NCBI GenBank assembly: GCA_028283625.1
Contig: JAPWKG010000026.1
Location: 186,001-250,000 of the forward strand
Direction: 5' to 3'
From: Acidobacteriaceae bacterium
Lineage (GTDB): Bacteria > Acidobacteriota > Terriglobia > Terriglobales > Acidobacteriaceae
Length of the DNA: 64,000 nucleotides
The position numbers were made by a program, and so were the translations under genes. Shown here piece after piece: positions 62,509 through 64,000 of this stretch (position 1 is its first letter; every line of letters starts with the position of its first letter). The notes beneath the pieces are model-generated. The model did not search any database. It saw nothing but the letters and a program-made list of their open reading frames with translations, and was not told the DNA's origin.

Positions 62509-63846
62509 ATGACGATGGAGCATCAGGGATACGCGATCTTGGGCGGTGGCATGGCCGGTTTCGGCGCAGCCAACGTTCTGTTTGCCAATGGCATAAAGGC
62601 ACGCATCTACGACAAGCGGTCGAGGCCCGGTGGCCTGACCTCGAGCTTCGGCAATGGCGACGGTTTCGTGTTCGACGAAGGCGTCCACATTTCCTTCACC
62701 AAAAACCCGCGGGTCAAGGATCTCTTCGCGGAATCGACCGGCCAGCAGTTCGAGATCGGCAATGTCTATTGCAACAACTACTGGCAGGGACACTGGATCA
62801 AGCATCCGGCCCAGGTGAACCTGCATGGCCTGCCGGCCGATCTGGTGGTCAATTGCATCAAGGATTTCATCGAGGCGCGGCAGATCGAAAATCCGAAGAT
62901 CGCCAATTACGAGGACTGGCTGCTTGCCGCCTTCGGCAAGACCTTCGCCGAAACCTTCCCGGCCGTTTATACCCGCAAATATCACACGACCGGCGCTGCC
63001 AACATGTCGACCGACTGGCTCGGCCCGCGCCTCTACCGGCCCAATCTCGAAGAAGTCCTGCGCGGTGCGCTGGAACACGAACCGCTCGATGTCTTCTATG
63101 TCAACGAGTTCCGCTATCCGACACTTGGCGGTTTTGAATCCTTCATCAGCGGCTTTTACGACAAGGCCGAGGTTCTCTGCGATCACGAGATCGCGGCGAT
63201 CGACGTCAAGGAAAAGCGGCTGACCTTCAAGGACGGCACGACGCATGATTACAAGAAGCTGATCTCGTCTCTGCCGCTTCCGATCGTCATCCCGCTGATC
63301 AAGGGTGCGCCCGACGATGTTCGCGAGGCAGCGGCAAAGCTTGCCTGCACCCAGGTCGTGGTCGTCAATATCGGCCTCAACCGGCCGATCGAAACCAAGC
63401 CGCAATGGTCCTATTTCTACGATGAGGACATCCCGTTCGCGCGTGTCAGCTATCGTGGAAACCTGTCACGCAAAAGCGTGCCGGATGGCTGCGGCGCGCT
63501 GCAGGCGGAGATCTATTTCAGCGAGAAATACCGCCCGCTGACCGGCAGCCCGGATGCCTGGATCGAACCGGCGATCGACGCGCTGATCAAATGCGGCATC
63601 GTCCTGTCGCGCGAAGAGATCATCCACCAGAGCGCGATCATGCTGCCCTTCGGCAATGTCATCTTCGATCTGGACCGCAAGGCCGCCGTCGAGACCGTCC
63701 ATGCCTATCTCGACGAGATGGGCATCGAATATTGCGGTCGTTTCGGCCAGTGGGGTTACATCTGGACGGATGCCGCATTCCTCAGCGGCGAACGGGCGGC
63801 GCGTTCGGCGCTCGGCCTGTCCAGCATGGTCGAGGAACAGGGTTGA
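62509..63846 (+). CDS. Second FAD-dependent mutase/oxidase-like protein
   Basis: 445 residues. Rossmann start AILGGGMAGFGAANVLFANG, then KRSRPGGLTSSFGNG and DEGVHISFTKN, the UGM/protoporphyrinogen-oxidase-like fold; C-terminal FGQWGYIWTDAAFLSGERA contacts the flavin. About as long as UDP-galactopyranose mutase but diverged. It differs clearly from the protein at 53767-55128 outside the flavin-binding parts, so the locus has two separate flavoenzymes of this group. Confidence 0.82.
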   Translation: MTMEHQGYAILGGGMAGFGAANVLFANGIKARIYDKRSRPGGLTSSFGNGDGFVFDEGVHISFTKNPRVKDLFAESTGQQFEIGNVYCNNYWQGHWIKHPAQVNLHGLPADLVVNCIKDFIEARQIENPKIANYEDWLLAAFGKTFAETFPAVYTRKYHTTGAANMSTDWLGPRLYRPNLEEVLRGALEHEPLDVFYVNEFRYPTLGGFESFISGFYDKAEVLCDHEIAAIDVKEKRLTFKDGTTHDYKKLISSLPLPIVIPLIKGAPDDVREAAAKLACTQVVVVNIGLNRPIETKPQWSYFYDEDIPFARVSYRGNLSRKSVPDGCGALQAEIYFSEKYRPLTGSPDAWIEPAIDALIKCGIVLSREEIIHQSAIMLPFGNVIFDLDRKAAVETVHAYLDEMGIEYCGRFGQWGYIWTDAAFLSGERAARSALGLSSMVEEQG

Positions 63847-63889
63847 TAGGGCATAACCGCCATATCTGCGACGCGGCGGGGGCTGTTCG

Positions 63890-64000
63890 ATGAGCATCCC
63901 GCCCGTCGGCATATTCACGTTGATCATCGGCATCATCTGCCTTTTGTCCGGCTACCGGGCAACGGCGATTGCCTTTTGCATGATGACGGTGTTCGGCGGC
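63890..64000 (+). CDS. Membrane protein, start only (possibly polymerase/ligase)
   Basis: 37 residues visible from ATG 63890, very hydrophobic: MSIPPVGIFTLIIGIICLLSG, then RATAIAFCMMTVFGG. Runs off the window. Its place behind a flippase and sugar genes suggests an O-antigen-ligase/Wzy-like protein; this is inference. Confidence 0.5.
   Translation, partial: MSIPPVGIFTLIIGIICLLSGYRATAIAFCMMTVFGG

Noticed and set aside
61369-63405. 678-codon minus-strand open frame
   Set aside because: Antisense of the SDR and FAD genes.

Overview
The window joins two unrelated genomes at about base 25,985. The left part (1-~25,985) looks like the chromosome of a heterotrophic soil bacterium, most likely Acidobacteriota (Terriglobia-like); that lineage is inferred from gene content and style. 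The right part (~25,985-64,000) is clearly Alphaproteobacteria, family Rhizobiaceae. It carries the cell-cycle methyltransferase ccrM and the rhizobial order mutY / DUF721 / dsbA-like / smc / ppdK, plus rhizobial intergenic repeats. A gene is cut on each side of the junction: a type II NADH dehydrogenase loses its C-terminus and a rhizobial envelope protein loses its signal peptide. The simplest reading is a chimeric (metagenomic) contig, not gene transfer.

Left part. Bases 1-10,832 are an alpha-glucan/trehalose hub. treY and a GH15 glucan hydrolase lie on the minus strand, divergent from glgE, a treS-maltokinase fusion and a glucosylglycerate-synthase-like glycosyltransferase. Together they could interconvert linear glucan, trehalose, maltose and maltose-1-phosphate. 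glgE is broken by several single-base indels and lacks some tens of codons; treS-mak has two compensating indels. A small-conductance-channel-like membrane protein, an acyl carrier protein, a TPR protein, a hotdog thioesterase and an Mrp ATPase follow. Next comes a heat-shock block, hrcA-grpE-dnaJ (no dnaK), ended by a 52-bp perfect palindrome. Then rsmE, a GT87 membrane mannosyltransferase-like gene, L-serine dehydratase, an acyltransferase-3 gene, a HEAT-repeat protein, comM and the truncated ndh.

Right part. An autotransporter with 69-residue tandem repeats is followed by a HAD phosphatase and an ArsR regulator divergent from two small ferredoxin-fold (NIPSNAP/ABM) genes. A Na+/H+ antiporter, a MntA/HepT toxin-antitoxin pair and ccrM come next. 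Then an S24-type regulator, mutY, DUF721, a DsbA-like oxidoreductase, smc, ppdK and several small genes, ending at tRNA-Gln(TTG).

From 51.2 kb to the right edge is a surface-polysaccharide locus: FemAB/CelD-like acyltransferase, GT4 glycosyltransferase, two FAD mutase/oxidase-like proteins, a Wzx-like flippase, glucose-1-phosphate cytidylyltransferase, a sugar 3,5-epimerase-like cupin, a DUF4910 aminopeptidase-like protein, a zinc-finger sugar C-methyltransferase, an SDR epimerase and the start of a membrane protein. Tight ATGA overlaps suggest one operon making a branched, nucleotide-activated deoxysugar. Reading frames in both halves are broken at about 15 single-base sites, which fits residual sequencing error better than multiple real pseudogenes.
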